DNA of 10,844 bases from an uncultured Clostridia bacterium (GCA_905236445.1 CAJOPQ010000150.1:1-10844); one strand, 5' to 3'. Positions 1 to 6,564 are shown, counted from the first letter of the stretch. Numbers and translations are program-made. The notes: generated from the letters alone by a model not told the origin.

Positions 1-111
1 CGCCCCACCTTCTAGAAGCAAAACTTTCTTATTCGCACGCGCAAGATATATTCCTGCTGTCATACCAGCAGGTCCACCACCTATTATTATACAATCGTAA
101 ACATTTTCCAT
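1..111 (-). CDS. trxB: Thioredoxin reductase-like flavoprotein, N-terminal fragment
   Basis: The first 37 codons of a minus-strand gene that runs off the left edge. The translation begins MENVYDCIIIGGGPAG and continues MTAGIYLARANKKVLLLEGG. This is the FAD-binding Rossmann fold of thioredoxin reductase-type enzymes: beta strand CIII, GxGxxG-like turn GGGPAG at residues 11-16, helix, then a second strand ending in the acidic residue that contacts the FAD ribose (LLLE). Thioredoxin reductase passes electrons from NADPH through FAD to thioredoxin in the cytosol. The redox CxxC motif lies beyond the window, so a related pyridine-nucleotide oxidoreductase is possible. The ATG at 109-111 is the only start that leaves the full nucleotide-binding strand. 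No clear Shine-Dalgarno precedes it; a TACAAT element ends 6 nt before the ATG. Confidence 0.85.
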   Translation of the reverse strand, partial: MENVYDCIIIGGGPAGMTAGIYLARANKKVLLLEGGA

Positions 112-365
112 GTTTCTATTGTATAACAAGTATCATTAAATAAAAAACTATTTTGAGTACTTTTTTGTAAAATCTGATTTTAAAAATAAAAATAGCAAAT
201 TATTAAATCAAGTTATTTAGAATAACTTCTACTTAAGAATTATGAAATTTTTAAATCTATACTAATTATATCAACCACATATTAGCAAAATTATACCATG
301 CTGAGTTGCTTATGATAAAAGTTTTGTCCTTAACTGTTAGTTATATAAAATTAGTATCTTTCAAC

Positions 366-393
366 AAAAAAACTAAGCTAAAAACTTAGTTTT
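366..393 (-). terminator. Rho-independent terminator after the YugP-like gene
   Basis: The arms AAAAACTAAG and CTTAGTTTTT pair around a short loop. In the minus-strand transcript the stem is followed by a U-rich run, and it begins only a few bases after the TAA of the gene at 401-1192. The A/T ends make it look bidirectional, but no plus-strand gene needs it. The rest of the 112-365 gap shows no gene. Confidence 0.75.
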
Positions 394-400
394 TGTATTT

Positions 401-1192
401 TTAATCGTTAGATGTTGATTTGGAATTTTGAGTGTTAGCTATAAATCTTAATACTCTCAAAATCATTTCTAGGAACGCCATAATTATATCATTTACGTAT
501 TGAATGTTATAGATCTTATACAATTCTGTTATCATGTCGATTTCTTCACCAGTAGCCATATTTTCAGCTTTTAGCATTTGAATTGCCTTCTTTTGTGCTT
601 TTATTTCAGTTTTTAAAACTTTAATTGAAAGTACAAAAGAAATAACATAAAATAGTAATCCAATCGCAGCAAATATTGTTGTAACAACACCAGTAAAGTT
701 GAACAAAATTAAGTCAATTATTAATCCAACTACAATAAGTGGAATAAATGCTAGAGGTCCCCAATATATCAATGGTGTCAAACGAATACGAGTCTTCATG
801 TCAGCATCGCCCTCTTTATCCATTACTGCAAGAGCGGTCTTTTCTGTTGCCATTGCTATAGATGTAATACTTTTCTTATTAAGAGTAAGTCTTCTCAATC
901 TTACTTTCTTAAAATAGTGTGAATAACTATTGCCAAATGTTAACGAACCCCATGAAGATACCTTAATATTTTTTAAACCATTTTTGTCCAATAATGTTCT
1001 AGCAACTTGTTTTCCAGTCATGTTTGCACTATTTTTCTTTCTATTAAATCTTATATATTTCCAAGAAAGCCAAATAGAAACGCATATTGAAAACGCTGCA
1101 ACAACTAAAATTAAAACACCAACAATAAATATTGCCCATTGCAGCACTGGGCTCACATTCTCAAATCCTTCTAATCCATCAAATAGAGGCAT
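401..1192 (-). CDS. YugP-like (Zn_peptidase_2) membrane protein with lost HExxH; probable pseudoenzyme
   Basis: A 263-residue membrane protein. Residues 17-43 form an N-terminal anchor, with further hydrophobic helices at about 143-165, 170-191 and 233-252. Its order of elements follows the YugP family of membrane zinc peptidases (Pfam Zn_peptidase_2), as I recall it: the MTGKQVARTLLDKNGL block at 58-73, HY at 92-93, then the helix that normally carries HECGHA. Here that helix reads ATEKTAL (115-121), so the first His is Thr116, Glu117 is kept and the second His is Ala120. The later VEFxAS-like segment survives as TEIKAQKKA (195-203), keeping a possible third-ligand Glu196. Zinc hydrolysis is therefore unlikely; a scaffolding or regulatory role is inference. 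A GGAAGG Shine-Dalgarno at 1201-1206 sits 8 nt before the ATG. The gene has its own promoter and terminator. Family assignment is from recalled motifs and fairly but not fully certain. Confidence 0.7.
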   Translation of the reverse strand: MPLFDGLEGFENVSPVLQWAIFIVGVLILVVAAFSICVSIWLSWKYIRFNRKKNSANMTGKQVARTLLDKNGLKNIKVSSWGSLTFGNSYSHYFKKVRLRRLTLNKKSITSIAMATEKTALAVMDKEGDADMKTRIRLTPLIYWGPLAFIPLIVVGLIIDLILFNFTGVVTTIFAAIGLLFYVISFVLSIKVLKTEIKAQKKAIQMLKAENMATGEEIDMITELYKIYNIQYVNDIIMAFLEMILRVLRFIANTQNSKSTSND

Positions 1193-1227
1193 AATATTTT
1201 CCTTCCTTTTGTTTTATTAATATAAAT

Positions 1228-1233
1228 ATTATA
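1228..1233 (-). promoter_or_regulatory. Candidate -10 box for the YugP-like gene
   Basis: A perfect TATAAT on the minus strand lies 36 nt before the start codon at 1192. The hexamer 17 bp upstream (GTGCTT) is a poor -35 and falls inside the preceding terminator hairpin, so only the -10 is well supported. Confidence 0.45.
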
Positions 1234-1252
1234 CTATAAAAAATAAAAAAAA

Positions 1253-1285
1253 GCACATTTTTTTATAATAAAATAAAAAATGTGC
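1253..1285 (-). terminator. Rho-independent terminator of the marR-ABC operon
   Basis: GCACATTTTTT (1253-1263) pairs with AAAAAATGTGC (1275-1285) in an 11-bp stem. Minus-strand transcription leaves a run of eight U after the stem. It is the first convincing terminator after the second ABC gene, giving a 3' untranslated trailer of about 140 nt. Confidence 0.8.
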
Positions 1286-1425
1286 AAAAATTTTTAAATA
1301 TATAAACTTTAAAAACAGGTTATAATGTACATGTATGTTGCAGGACAACCACAACATTTAAGACAAGCACCCAATAACAAATAGAATGAAAAAATGTTAC
1401 AAAAATTAGAATTTATTATTGCCGA
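1286..1425. other. Trailer of the ABC operon, unassigned
   Basis: About 140 bp between the ABC stop codon and the terminator. The part at 1325-1380 is less AT-rich than its surroundings. On the minus strand it contains a small hairpin, ATGTTG pairing with CAACAT around an 11-nt loop. It also holds a stretch open in frame with the ABC gene beyond its TAA, which would read GACLKCCGCPAT. The plus strand has a 19-codon frame at 1325-1384. Neither has a good ribosome binding site, so I call no gene. Confidence 0.3.
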
Positions 1426-3519
1426 TTAATTAGTGGTTGCAAATTGGCTATTATATAACTCAGCATAGAATCCATTTTGGGCAAGCAGTGTCTCATGATT
1501 GCCTTGTTCAATGATATCACCATCTCTCATAACTAATATAATATCTGCATTCTTAATTGTAGATAGTCTGTGTGCAATTACAAAAGAAGTTCTACCTTTT
1601 GTTAATTTGTCCATTGCTTCTTGTATTACAAGCTCAGTTCTAGTATCAACACTAGAAGTTGCTTCATCTAGGATAAGAAGTGGACTATCCTTAATCATAG
1701 CTCTTGCTATAGTAAGTTGTTGTTTTTGTCCTTCTGATAGTCCTAAACTACTGTCAAGTCTTGTGTCATATCCATCTTGAAGTGTTGAGATAAAGTGTTT
1801 AAGTCCGACAGCTGAGCACACTTCATCTAATTTCTCATTGGACACATTCTCTTTGTTATAAACAAGATTTTCTCTTATTGTTCCATCAAACAACCATGTG
1901 TCTTGCAGTATCATATCAAACAAATCATGTATATTATCTCTTGTAAGCGATTTAGTTGGTATATCATCAATGAAGATATCCCCATAGTATGCTATTGCAA
2001 AGTCGTAATTCTCTGGTGTATCTATATCGTTGCCAGTAACTACTGTAACTTGATAATCTAGTGGATTGTCATCAACATATAGTTTGAAATCTTGGTCAAA
2101 TTTCAATGTCTCGTTTTTCGGTAAATTGTCAACATTATTCAAGACAAAATTTGTATTCTCACCATTTATATTAAGATTATTATTGTCATCAATAACAAGT
2201 TTTACTGATTTGCCATTATCGAAAACTTTATAATCTGTAACTATCCCATCAATAATCAGTCTTGGTTGTCTTAATTCGTAGAATCTCATTAGCAAGTTAA
2301 CCATTGTTGTTTTACCAGCACCAGTAGGTCCAACAATAGCAACTTTTTGCCCTGCTTTTAAGTCTGCTGTAAAATTCTTGATAATTGTTTTATCTTTTTC
2401 GTAAGCAAATCTTACATTTCTAAATTCTACATTTCCAATAATATCTTTTGCTTTTAATTTTGATTTTTTTCGACTCTCATCTAACAATTCTTCTTGCTCT
2501 AAGAACTCAAAGACTCTCTTTGATGCAGCAGATGTCTGCTGGATTGAATTCATTGATTGAGCAATAGTTGTCAATGGTTGAGAAAATAATCTCGCATATA
2601 TTGTAAATGAAATAATTGTACCAAATGTCACGGCAGAACTTCCACCTAATATCAATGCTACGCCAACAATAAATATTACTGCATAAGACAGGTTTCCTGC
2701 AAAGTTCATTAATGGTTGCATCAACCCTGACAAAGATTGAGATTTCCAGTTGTTGATAAATAGTTCGTTGTTGATTTGATTAAATTTATCTTTCGCATTT
2801 TCCTCTGCTGTAAAAGACTTAACAACATCATGATTTGTGTAGATTTCTTCGACATGGCCATTTAACTCGCCTAAGTTCTGTTGTCTTCTATTAAAGTATT
2901 TTTGAGATTTTGACAAAATTAAAAACATAAGTACAAAGCCAAGTACAGATGTTCCAATGGTTACTAGTGCTAAAATCCAGTTAACAACAAACATCATAAT
3001 AACAACACCTACAAACAATGTAACAGCATTAACAAGGTTAGAAATGGTTGAACCAAATGTCTGAGAAATTGTATCTACGTCATTGGTAACTCTACTTAGA
3101 ATATCCCCTCTTGTTGTGGTATCAAAGTATTTTAATGGCAAATTATTTATTTTCTTATCAATATCGGTCCTTAGTCTTTTTGCTGTTTTTTGTGTAACAC
3201 CAGCCATTATATATTGTTGCAAATAGTTAGCAACGGCGCCACCAACATATATACTTATTAGGACTATAACGATTTCTAAGAACTTTGTCATATCAACGCC
3301 TGTAACGCTTAATATTCCATCTGTAATTATATTCAACAAATCACTTATTTTGTCCGGCCCAATTATTGTTGTTACAGCACCCACAACAGCAAGCAAAAGA
3401 GCAATTATAATGGCAGGCAAATAAGGTTTACAATATACAAATAATTTCTTAACAGATTTCAAATCGGTTTTTTCTTTAGGTCCATTTAGTCTTACCGGTC
3501 CTGGTCCAAATCCTGGCAT
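1426..3519 (-). CDS. ABC exporter half B, catalytically intact, with an inserted domain in the NBD
   Basis: A 697-residue fused ABC exporter half (MdlB/BmrD/LmrD-like) that would export drugs, lipids or peptides as a heterodimer with the gene just upstream. Six membrane helices lie within about 35-318. The ATPase domain follows: Walker A GPTGAGKTT (397-405), Q-loop Gln539, signature LSEGQ (594-598), Walker B LLILDE with catalytic Glu619, D-loop SSVD (622-625) and switch His650. Both catalytic residues are canonical, so this half completes the hydrolysing site. The oddity is about 94 extra residues (roughly 417-512) between Walker A and the Q-loop, about 30% Asn plus Asp and probably beta-rich; usual family members are near 600 residues. 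The gap to the upstream gene is one base, and the GGAGGAG site at 3528-3534 lies inside that gene's last codons, pointing to coupled translation. The substrate cannot be read from sequence. Confidence 0.93.
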   Translation of the reverse strand: MPGFGPGPVRLNGPKEKTDLKSVKKLFVYCKPYLPAIIIALLLAVVGAVTTIIGPDKISDLLNIITDGILSVTGVDMTKFLEIVIVLISIYVGGAVANYLQQYIMAGVTQKTAKRLRTDIDKKINNLPLKYFDTTTRGDILSRVTNDVDTISQTFGSTISNLVNAVTLFVGVVIMMFVVNWILALVTIGTSVLGFVLMFLILSKSQKYFNRRQQNLGELNGHVEEIYTNHDVVKSFTAEENAKDKFNQINNELFINNWKSQSLSGLMQPLMNFAGNLSYAVIFIVGVALILGGSSAVTFGTIISFTIYARLFSQPLTTIAQSMNSIQQTSAASKRVFEFLEQEELLDESRKKSKLKAKDIIGNVEFRNVRFAYEKDKTIIKNFTADLKAGQKVAIVGPTGAGKTTMVNLLMRFYELRQPRLIIDGIVTDYKVFDNGKSVKLVIDDNNNLNINGENTNFVLNNVDNLPKNETLKFDQDFKLYVDDNPLDYQVTVVTGNDIDTPENYDFAIAYYGDIFIDDIPTKSLTRDNIHDLFDMILQDTWLFDGTIRENLVYNKENVSNEKLDEVCSAVGLKHFISTLQDGYDTRLDSSLGLSEGQKQQLTIARAMIKDSPLLILDEATSSVDTRTELVIQEAMDKLTKGRTSFVIAHRLSTIKNADIILVMRDGDIIEQGNHETLLAQNGFYAELYNSQFATTN
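1984..2271 (-). other. Inserted segment in the nucleotide-binding domain of ABC half B
   Basis: This DNA encodes residues about 417-512 of the ABC half at 1426-3519. A strand-like IIDG precedes it and a similar FIDD strand ends it, so either could be the normal beta strand of the NBD. By my count it has 15 Asn and 14 Asp in 96 residues. Alternating hydrophobic and polar residues suggest beta structure. The partner subunit has 40 residues between Walker A and the Q-loop Gln; this one has 134. Confidence 0.8.
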
Positions 3520-3520
3520 A

Positions 3521-5284
3521 TTATAACTCCTCCTTTGATAATTGTGATAATGCTATTTCTTTGTATATTTGACAATTTTCTAACAACTCTTGATGCGTAC
3601 CCTCGCCAACTATCTTGCCATCATCTAGAACTAAAATTTTATCAGCATCTTTAATTGTGCCTACTCTCTGAGCAACAATTATAACTGTTTTATCATTCAA
3701 GTTCTGTTTAATGCCTTTTCTAACGAGCATATCTGTTTTGTAGTCAAGAGCAGAGAATGTGTCATCGAATATCATAATTTCAGAATCTTTATACAAAGTT
3801 CTTGCAATTGAAATTCTTTGTTTTTGTCCACCTGAGAAATTTGTGCCACCTTGAGCAACTTCACTCTCAACGCCTTTTTCCAAATTTTTAATAAAATTAG
3901 ATTGAGAAATATCTATAACTTTATTCATTCTCTCTTCATCAAGAGTATTGGTGCCGTATGTAATATTTTCTTTGACGGTACCTTTGAACAACACTGCCTT
4001 CTGTGATGCAATTGAGACTTTTGCTCTCAAATCTTTTTCATCATAATCTTTTACATTGACGCCATCAACAAAGACCTCGCCTTCGGTTACATCGTTGAAT
4101 CTTGGAATTAAGTTAATAAGTGTTGTCTTTGAGCTTCCTGTTGCACCAATAATTGCAAGAGTTTCACCCTTTCCTACTTTAAAGGATATATTAGAAAGTG
4201 CCATTTCATTTTCGCCACTATCTGAATATCTAAAAGACACATTTCTAAATTCAATTTCGCCTGAATTAGCAGTAGAATATTTCATACCACCATTCTTGAT
4301 AGAAGGATTAGTTCTTAATACTTCTGCAATTCTTCGTCCAGAGACAAGAGTTCTTGGCAAAATAATAAATATCAATATCAGCATCATAAAAGCCATAATA
4401 ACTTGCATTGCATATTGTGTAAATGCCGCCATATTACCTATTACTTCAACTCTTTCCAGCACTGCAGCCTCTCCTGTTAGTGCAATGTCATTAACTAGCA
4501 ATGCACCAATCCAATAAATTGCAAGCATTAATCCATTCATAACAAGCATCATAACAGGCATCAAAAAGCTTGTTGCACGTGCAGTAAATAGATTGTTGTT
4601 TGTTATATTGTCATTTACTTTTTCAAATTTTTCTTCTTGATACTGCTCAGCATTAAAAGCCCTAACTACTCTTACACCAGAGACGTTCTCTCTTGTTACA
4701 TTATTGATATCATCTGTAAGTTTCTGTATTTTTTTGAATCTAGGCAAGCAAAGACCAACAATTATTCCAACACATACAACAACTATCACAACACTGATTA
4801 AGACAGCAGAAGTCCACATTATATTTGTCGCAGAAATCTTACAGATTGCCCAGATAGCCATTATAGGTGCTTTAAAAATTAGCTGTACACCCATTGCCAT
4901 GAAATTTTGTATTTGCATTACATCATTTGTTGTTCTAGTAATCAAGCTTGGAACAGAAAACTTTTTCATTTCTGTATCTGAAAAATCAGAGATTTTGTTG
5001 AAAAGTTTTTTTCTAAGCGTCCTTGAAAAAGAACTCGCTACCCTAGAAATTAAAATTGCACAAATTATTGCAGATAACAAACTTCCTGCAGCACAGGCAA
5101 GCATTAGTCCACCATTTTTCCAAACTTCGCTCATTGCTGCATTTTCACTTTGCACAATTTTAGTAAGATTTGCTGTATAATCTGGCATTTTGAGTTCAAG
5201 CCAAACTTGAACTACTATCAAACCAAGACTTATTATCAGCAAAATCCAGTCTTGTTTCTTTAAATTTTTAAATAAACTAAACAT
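3521..5284 (-). CDS. ABC exporter half A with degenerate ATP site (MdlA/BmrC/LmrC-like)
   Basis: A 587-residue fused membrane and ATPase subunit, normal length for the family. Hydrophobic helices fall at about 13-29, 58-80, 138-155, 158-180, 240-265 and 285-310. NBD motifs are Walker A GATGSSKTT (380-388, Ser in place of the usual last Gly), Q-loop Gln428, signature FSGGQ (483-487) and Walker B IMIFDD (503-508). The catalytic Glu is Asp508 and the switch His is Gln539 (VAQR). These two changes mark the degenerate half of heterodimeric exporters such as LmrCD, BmrCD and TM287/288. In the dimer this Walker A/B pairs with the partner's signature to form the non-hydrolysing site, while this subunit's canonical signature serves the active site. 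An AAGGAG site at 5290-5295 precedes the ATG. It lies 65 bp after marR and one base before half B, so the three genes are one operon. Confidence 0.93.
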   Translation of the reverse strand: MFSLFKNLKKQDWILLIISLGLIVVQVWLELKMPDYTANLTKIVQSENAAMSEVWKNGGLMLACAAGSLLSAIICAILISRVASSFSRTLRKKLFNKISDFSDTEMKKFSVPSLITRTTNDVMQIQNFMAMGVQLIFKAPIMAIWAICKISATNIMWTSAVLISVVIVVVCVGIIVGLCLPRFKKIQKLTDDINNVTRENVSGVRVVRAFNAEQYQEEKFEKVNDNITNNNLFTARATSFLMPVMMLVMNGLMLAIYWIGALLVNDIALTGEAAVLERVEVIGNMAAFTQYAMQVIMAFMMLILIFIILPRTLVSGRRIAEVLRTNPSIKNGGMKYSTANSGEIEFRNVSFRYSDSGENEMALSNISFKVGKGETLAIIGATGSSKTTLINLIPRFNDVTEGEVFVDGVNVKDYDEKDLRAKVSIASQKAVLFKGTVKENITYGTNTLDEERMNKVIDISQSNFIKNLEKGVESEVAQGGTNFSGGQKQRISIARTLYKDSEIMIFDDTFSALDYKTDMLVRKGIKQNLNDKTVIIVAQRVGTIKDADKILVLDDGKIVGEGTHQELLENCQIYKEIALSQLSKEEL

Positions 5285-5298
5285 TTTTACTCCTTTTG

Positions 5299-5312
5299 TT
5301 GTTAACCTAGTT
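5299..5312 (-). promoter_or_regulatory. Second copy of the putative MarR operator, before ABC half A
   Basis: TTGTTAACCTAGTT on the plus strand is the exact reverse complement of 5834-5847 in the marR promoter. It sits just upstream of the Shine-Dalgarno of ABC half A, and next to a minus-strand GATAAT (5316-5321) that could be a weak internal -10. Its right half is less symmetrical than that of the promoter copy, so it may bind more weakly. Confidence 0.55.
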
Positions 5313-5333
5313 TAAATTATCTTAAAAATATAT

Positions 5334-5346
5334 GATAACTGTTATC
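5334..5346. repeat. Perfect 13-bp palindrome at the marR-ABC junction
   Basis: GATAAC-T-GTTATC is a perfect palindrome 3 bp beyond the marR stop codon. There is no U-run after it on the minus strand, so it is not a standard terminator. It could be an additional protein binding site or a small mRNA hairpin separating marR from the ABC genes. Confidence 0.5.
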
Positions 5347-5349
5347 CTT

Positions 5350-5775
5350 TTATTCTAAGCTATCTAATATACTCTTAATTGTTGCAGAAGTATCTATAAA
5401 TCTATACATTTCATCTAGACCTACTTTCTCAATAACTTTGGTTACATTTGAAATCATTTGTTCTTTAAACTTATTAATCTCATCAAGGCCTGATTGAGTA
5501 AGTTTCAACACTTCGATTCTAGCATCAATACTAGATGTCGATTTCTGAGTTAAACCTTTGTTGATAAGTTTTTGGATTAATACGGCAACCCTTGCTCGTG
5601 AAATTTGCATATTGTCAGCAATTTCAGATGCATAAATGTCATTATCATGCTCACTTAAATAAGCAAGAATAAAATTCATACCCGCATTAGTCTCATCAAT
5701 TTTAGTAAAAAATTTAGCAGGTTTGTTCTCTCTAATCTTGCTTAAAACATCTAAGGCCTGTTCTCTTGTAACCAT
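5350..5775 (-). CDS. MarR-family transcriptional regulator
   Basis: A 141-residue winged-helix protein of normal MarR length. Helical dimerisation segments flank the DNA-binding core: helix-turn-helix about 47-72 (IYASEIADNMQISRARVAVLIQKLINKGL), then the wing about 76-93 with the Asp-x-Arg pattern (SIDARIEVLKLTQSG). MarR proteins bind palindromic operators as dimers and usually repress an efflux system until a small molecule binds; the ligand here is unknown. The AGGAG site at 5784-5788 is 8 nt before the ATG. The gene heads the operon with the two ABC exporter halves and lacks its own terminator. Its promoter overlaps a 19-bp near-palindrome, so autoregulation with control of the exporter is the likely arrangement. 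The MarR fold is clear; the regulated target is inferred from context. Confidence 0.92.
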   Translation of the reverse strand: MVTREQALDVLSKIRENKPAKFFTKIDETNAGMNFILAYLSEHDNDIYASEIADNMQISRARVAVLIQKLINKGLTQKSTSSIDARIEVLKLTQSGLDEINKFKEQMISNVTKVIEKVGLDEMYRFIDTSATIKSILDSLE

Positions 5776-5790
5776 TTTCTACACTCCTAT

Positions 5791-5809
5791 AATGTTAACG
5801 AAGAACATT
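5791..5809. promoter_or_regulatory. Inverted repeat over the marR transcription start
   Basis: AATGTT and AACATT form perfect 6-bp arms around 7 bases, and the site contains another GTTAAC core. It overlaps the -10 box edge and the expected start point near 5800, a position suited to a repressor. It may be a second MarR site. Confidence 0.45.
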
Positions 5810-5835
5810 ATACTTGAATAAATTAGCATTGTCAA
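5807..5835 (-). promoter_or_regulatory. Consensus SigA promoter of the marR-ABC operon
   Basis: On the minus strand, TTGACA (5830-5835) and TATAAT (5807-5812) are separated by exactly 17 bp, matching consensus at all 12 positions. The expected start near 5800 gives a 5' UTR of about 25 nt. A promoter this strong beside palindromes implies control by repression. Confidence 0.88.
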
Positions 5836-5847
5836 CTAGGTTAACAA
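5829..5847. promoter_or_regulatory. Putative MarR operator overlapping the -35 box
   Basis: TTGTCAAC-TAG-GTTAACAA is a 19-bp near-palindrome with 7 of 8 arm positions symmetrical. It covers the whole -35 hexamer of the marR promoter, so a bound dimer would block RNA polymerase. Fourteen bases recur inverted at 5299-5312. Confidence 0.65.
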
Positions 5848-5981
5848 TTTTTTTTAAATTATTTTAAAAATTTTTAATTAAGAATGTAATAACACATCAA
5901 AGTATATTTTTTCAATATTTAATTTTTGTAAGTTGCAAAAGTTTGTGCCCTTAATCTGATATGATAAAATTGACAAAAAAT

Positions 5982-6018
5982 GAACTCTACAATTGGGTAC
6001 ACCCCATATGTAGAGTCC
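5982..6018 (-). terminator. Rho-independent terminator of hsp20
   Basis: A 10-bp stem (GGACTCTACA with TGTAGAGTTC on the minus strand, one G-U pair) with extra GGG/CCC pairing inside, followed by six U in the minus transcript. The plus strand also has a T-run (6020-6025) but one mismatch in the stem. The minus direction therefore fits best, although it may work both ways. The stretch 5848-5981 holds nothing else I can name. Confidence 0.85.
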
Positions 6019-6048
6019 GTTTTTTAATAAAATATATTTTATACTAAG

Positions 6049-6483
6049 TTATTTAATCTCTATTTTTTTCTTTTCTTCTATTTTCTTAGGCTCTTTAGGA
6101 ATTGTTATTTCCAATACACCTTGTTCTAGTTTTGCATTAATATCTTCTTCTTTAATCTCACCTACATAGAAACTTCTTGTACAAGATCCATATCTTCTTT
6201 CTCGTCTTATAAACTTACCGTTCTCTTCTTCATTAATTTCTTCTTCCTTTTTGCCAGATACAGTCAAATAGCCGTTCTCTAGATCCATACTGATATCTTC
6301 TTTCTTGAAGCCTGGCATCTCAATCTCAATCTTATATTGATCGCCAACCTCCTTAACATCAGTCTTCATAGAGTTAACAATTTCTTTACTTCTTGGAACA
6401 ACTGGGAAATCAAAGAAATCATCAAATAGTGGATCGAACAATCCAAAATAATCTCTGTCTCTATTAGTTATATCTCTTCTCAT
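6049..6483 (-). CDS. Small heat-shock protein, Hsp20/alpha-crystallin family
   Basis: A 144-residue ATP-independent holdase that binds unfolding proteins in the cytosol and hands them to DnaK or GroEL. The N-terminal arm (1-38) is rich in Phe and Asp (DPLFDDFFDFP), typical of bacterial class A proteins. The alpha-crystallin domain spans about 39-130, with MPGFKKEDI (56-64), the LTVSG strand (73-77) and the conserved GVLEITIPK block (122-130). The C-terminal IEI (141-143) is the I-x-I motif that docks between dimers during oligomer assembly. Regulation is unusually legible: a CIRCE operator overlaps a consensus promoter, so HrcA repression released by heat is expected. The AAGGAG site is at 6497-6502 with a long 13-nt spacer to the ATG. 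The gene stands alone between two terminators. Confidence 0.95.
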   Translation of the reverse strand: MRRDITNRDRDYFGLFDPLFDDFFDFPVVPRSKEIVNSMKTDVKEVGDQYKIEIEMPGFKKEDISMDLENGYLTVSGKKEEEINEEENGKFIRRERRYGSCTRSFYVGEIKEEDINAKLEQGVLEITIPKEPKKIEEKKKIEIK

Positions 6484-6506
6484 AATTTTTTTAAAACTCC
6501 TTTTTT

Positions 6507-6529
6507 GTAGCAGTCTTCTTATTTGCTAC
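6507..6529 (-). promoter_or_regulatory. 5'-end hairpin of the hsp20 transcript
   Basis: GTAGCA and TGCTAC form a 6-bp stem with an 11-nt loop. The predicted transcription start (about 6529) falls at the first base of the stem, so the mRNA would begin as a hairpin, a layout known to slow 5'-end decay. It does not mask the Shine-Dalgarno, so it does not look like an RNA thermometer. Confidence 0.45.
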
Positions 6530-6535
6530 GACCAT

Positions 6536-6564
6536 ATTATATACCCCTCAATTAGCAATGTCAA
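6536..6564 (-). promoter_or_regulatory. Consensus SigA promoter of hsp20
   Basis: On the minus strand, TTGACA (6559-6564) and TATAAT (6536-6541) have a 17-bp spacer, perfect at all 12 positions. The start is expected near 6529. The -35 box lies inside the CIRCE element. Confidence 0.9.

Noticed and set aside
1325..1384. Plus-strand 19-codon frame starting MYMYVAGQPQ
   Set aside because: Only a weak CAGG precedes the ATG, no -35 supports the TATAAT-like bases, and there is no composition or family signal.
1984..2271. Intein in the ABC nucleotide-binding domain
   Set aside because: About 94 residues is too short, and there is no Cys/Ser at the first position, no intein block motifs and no terminal His-Asn.
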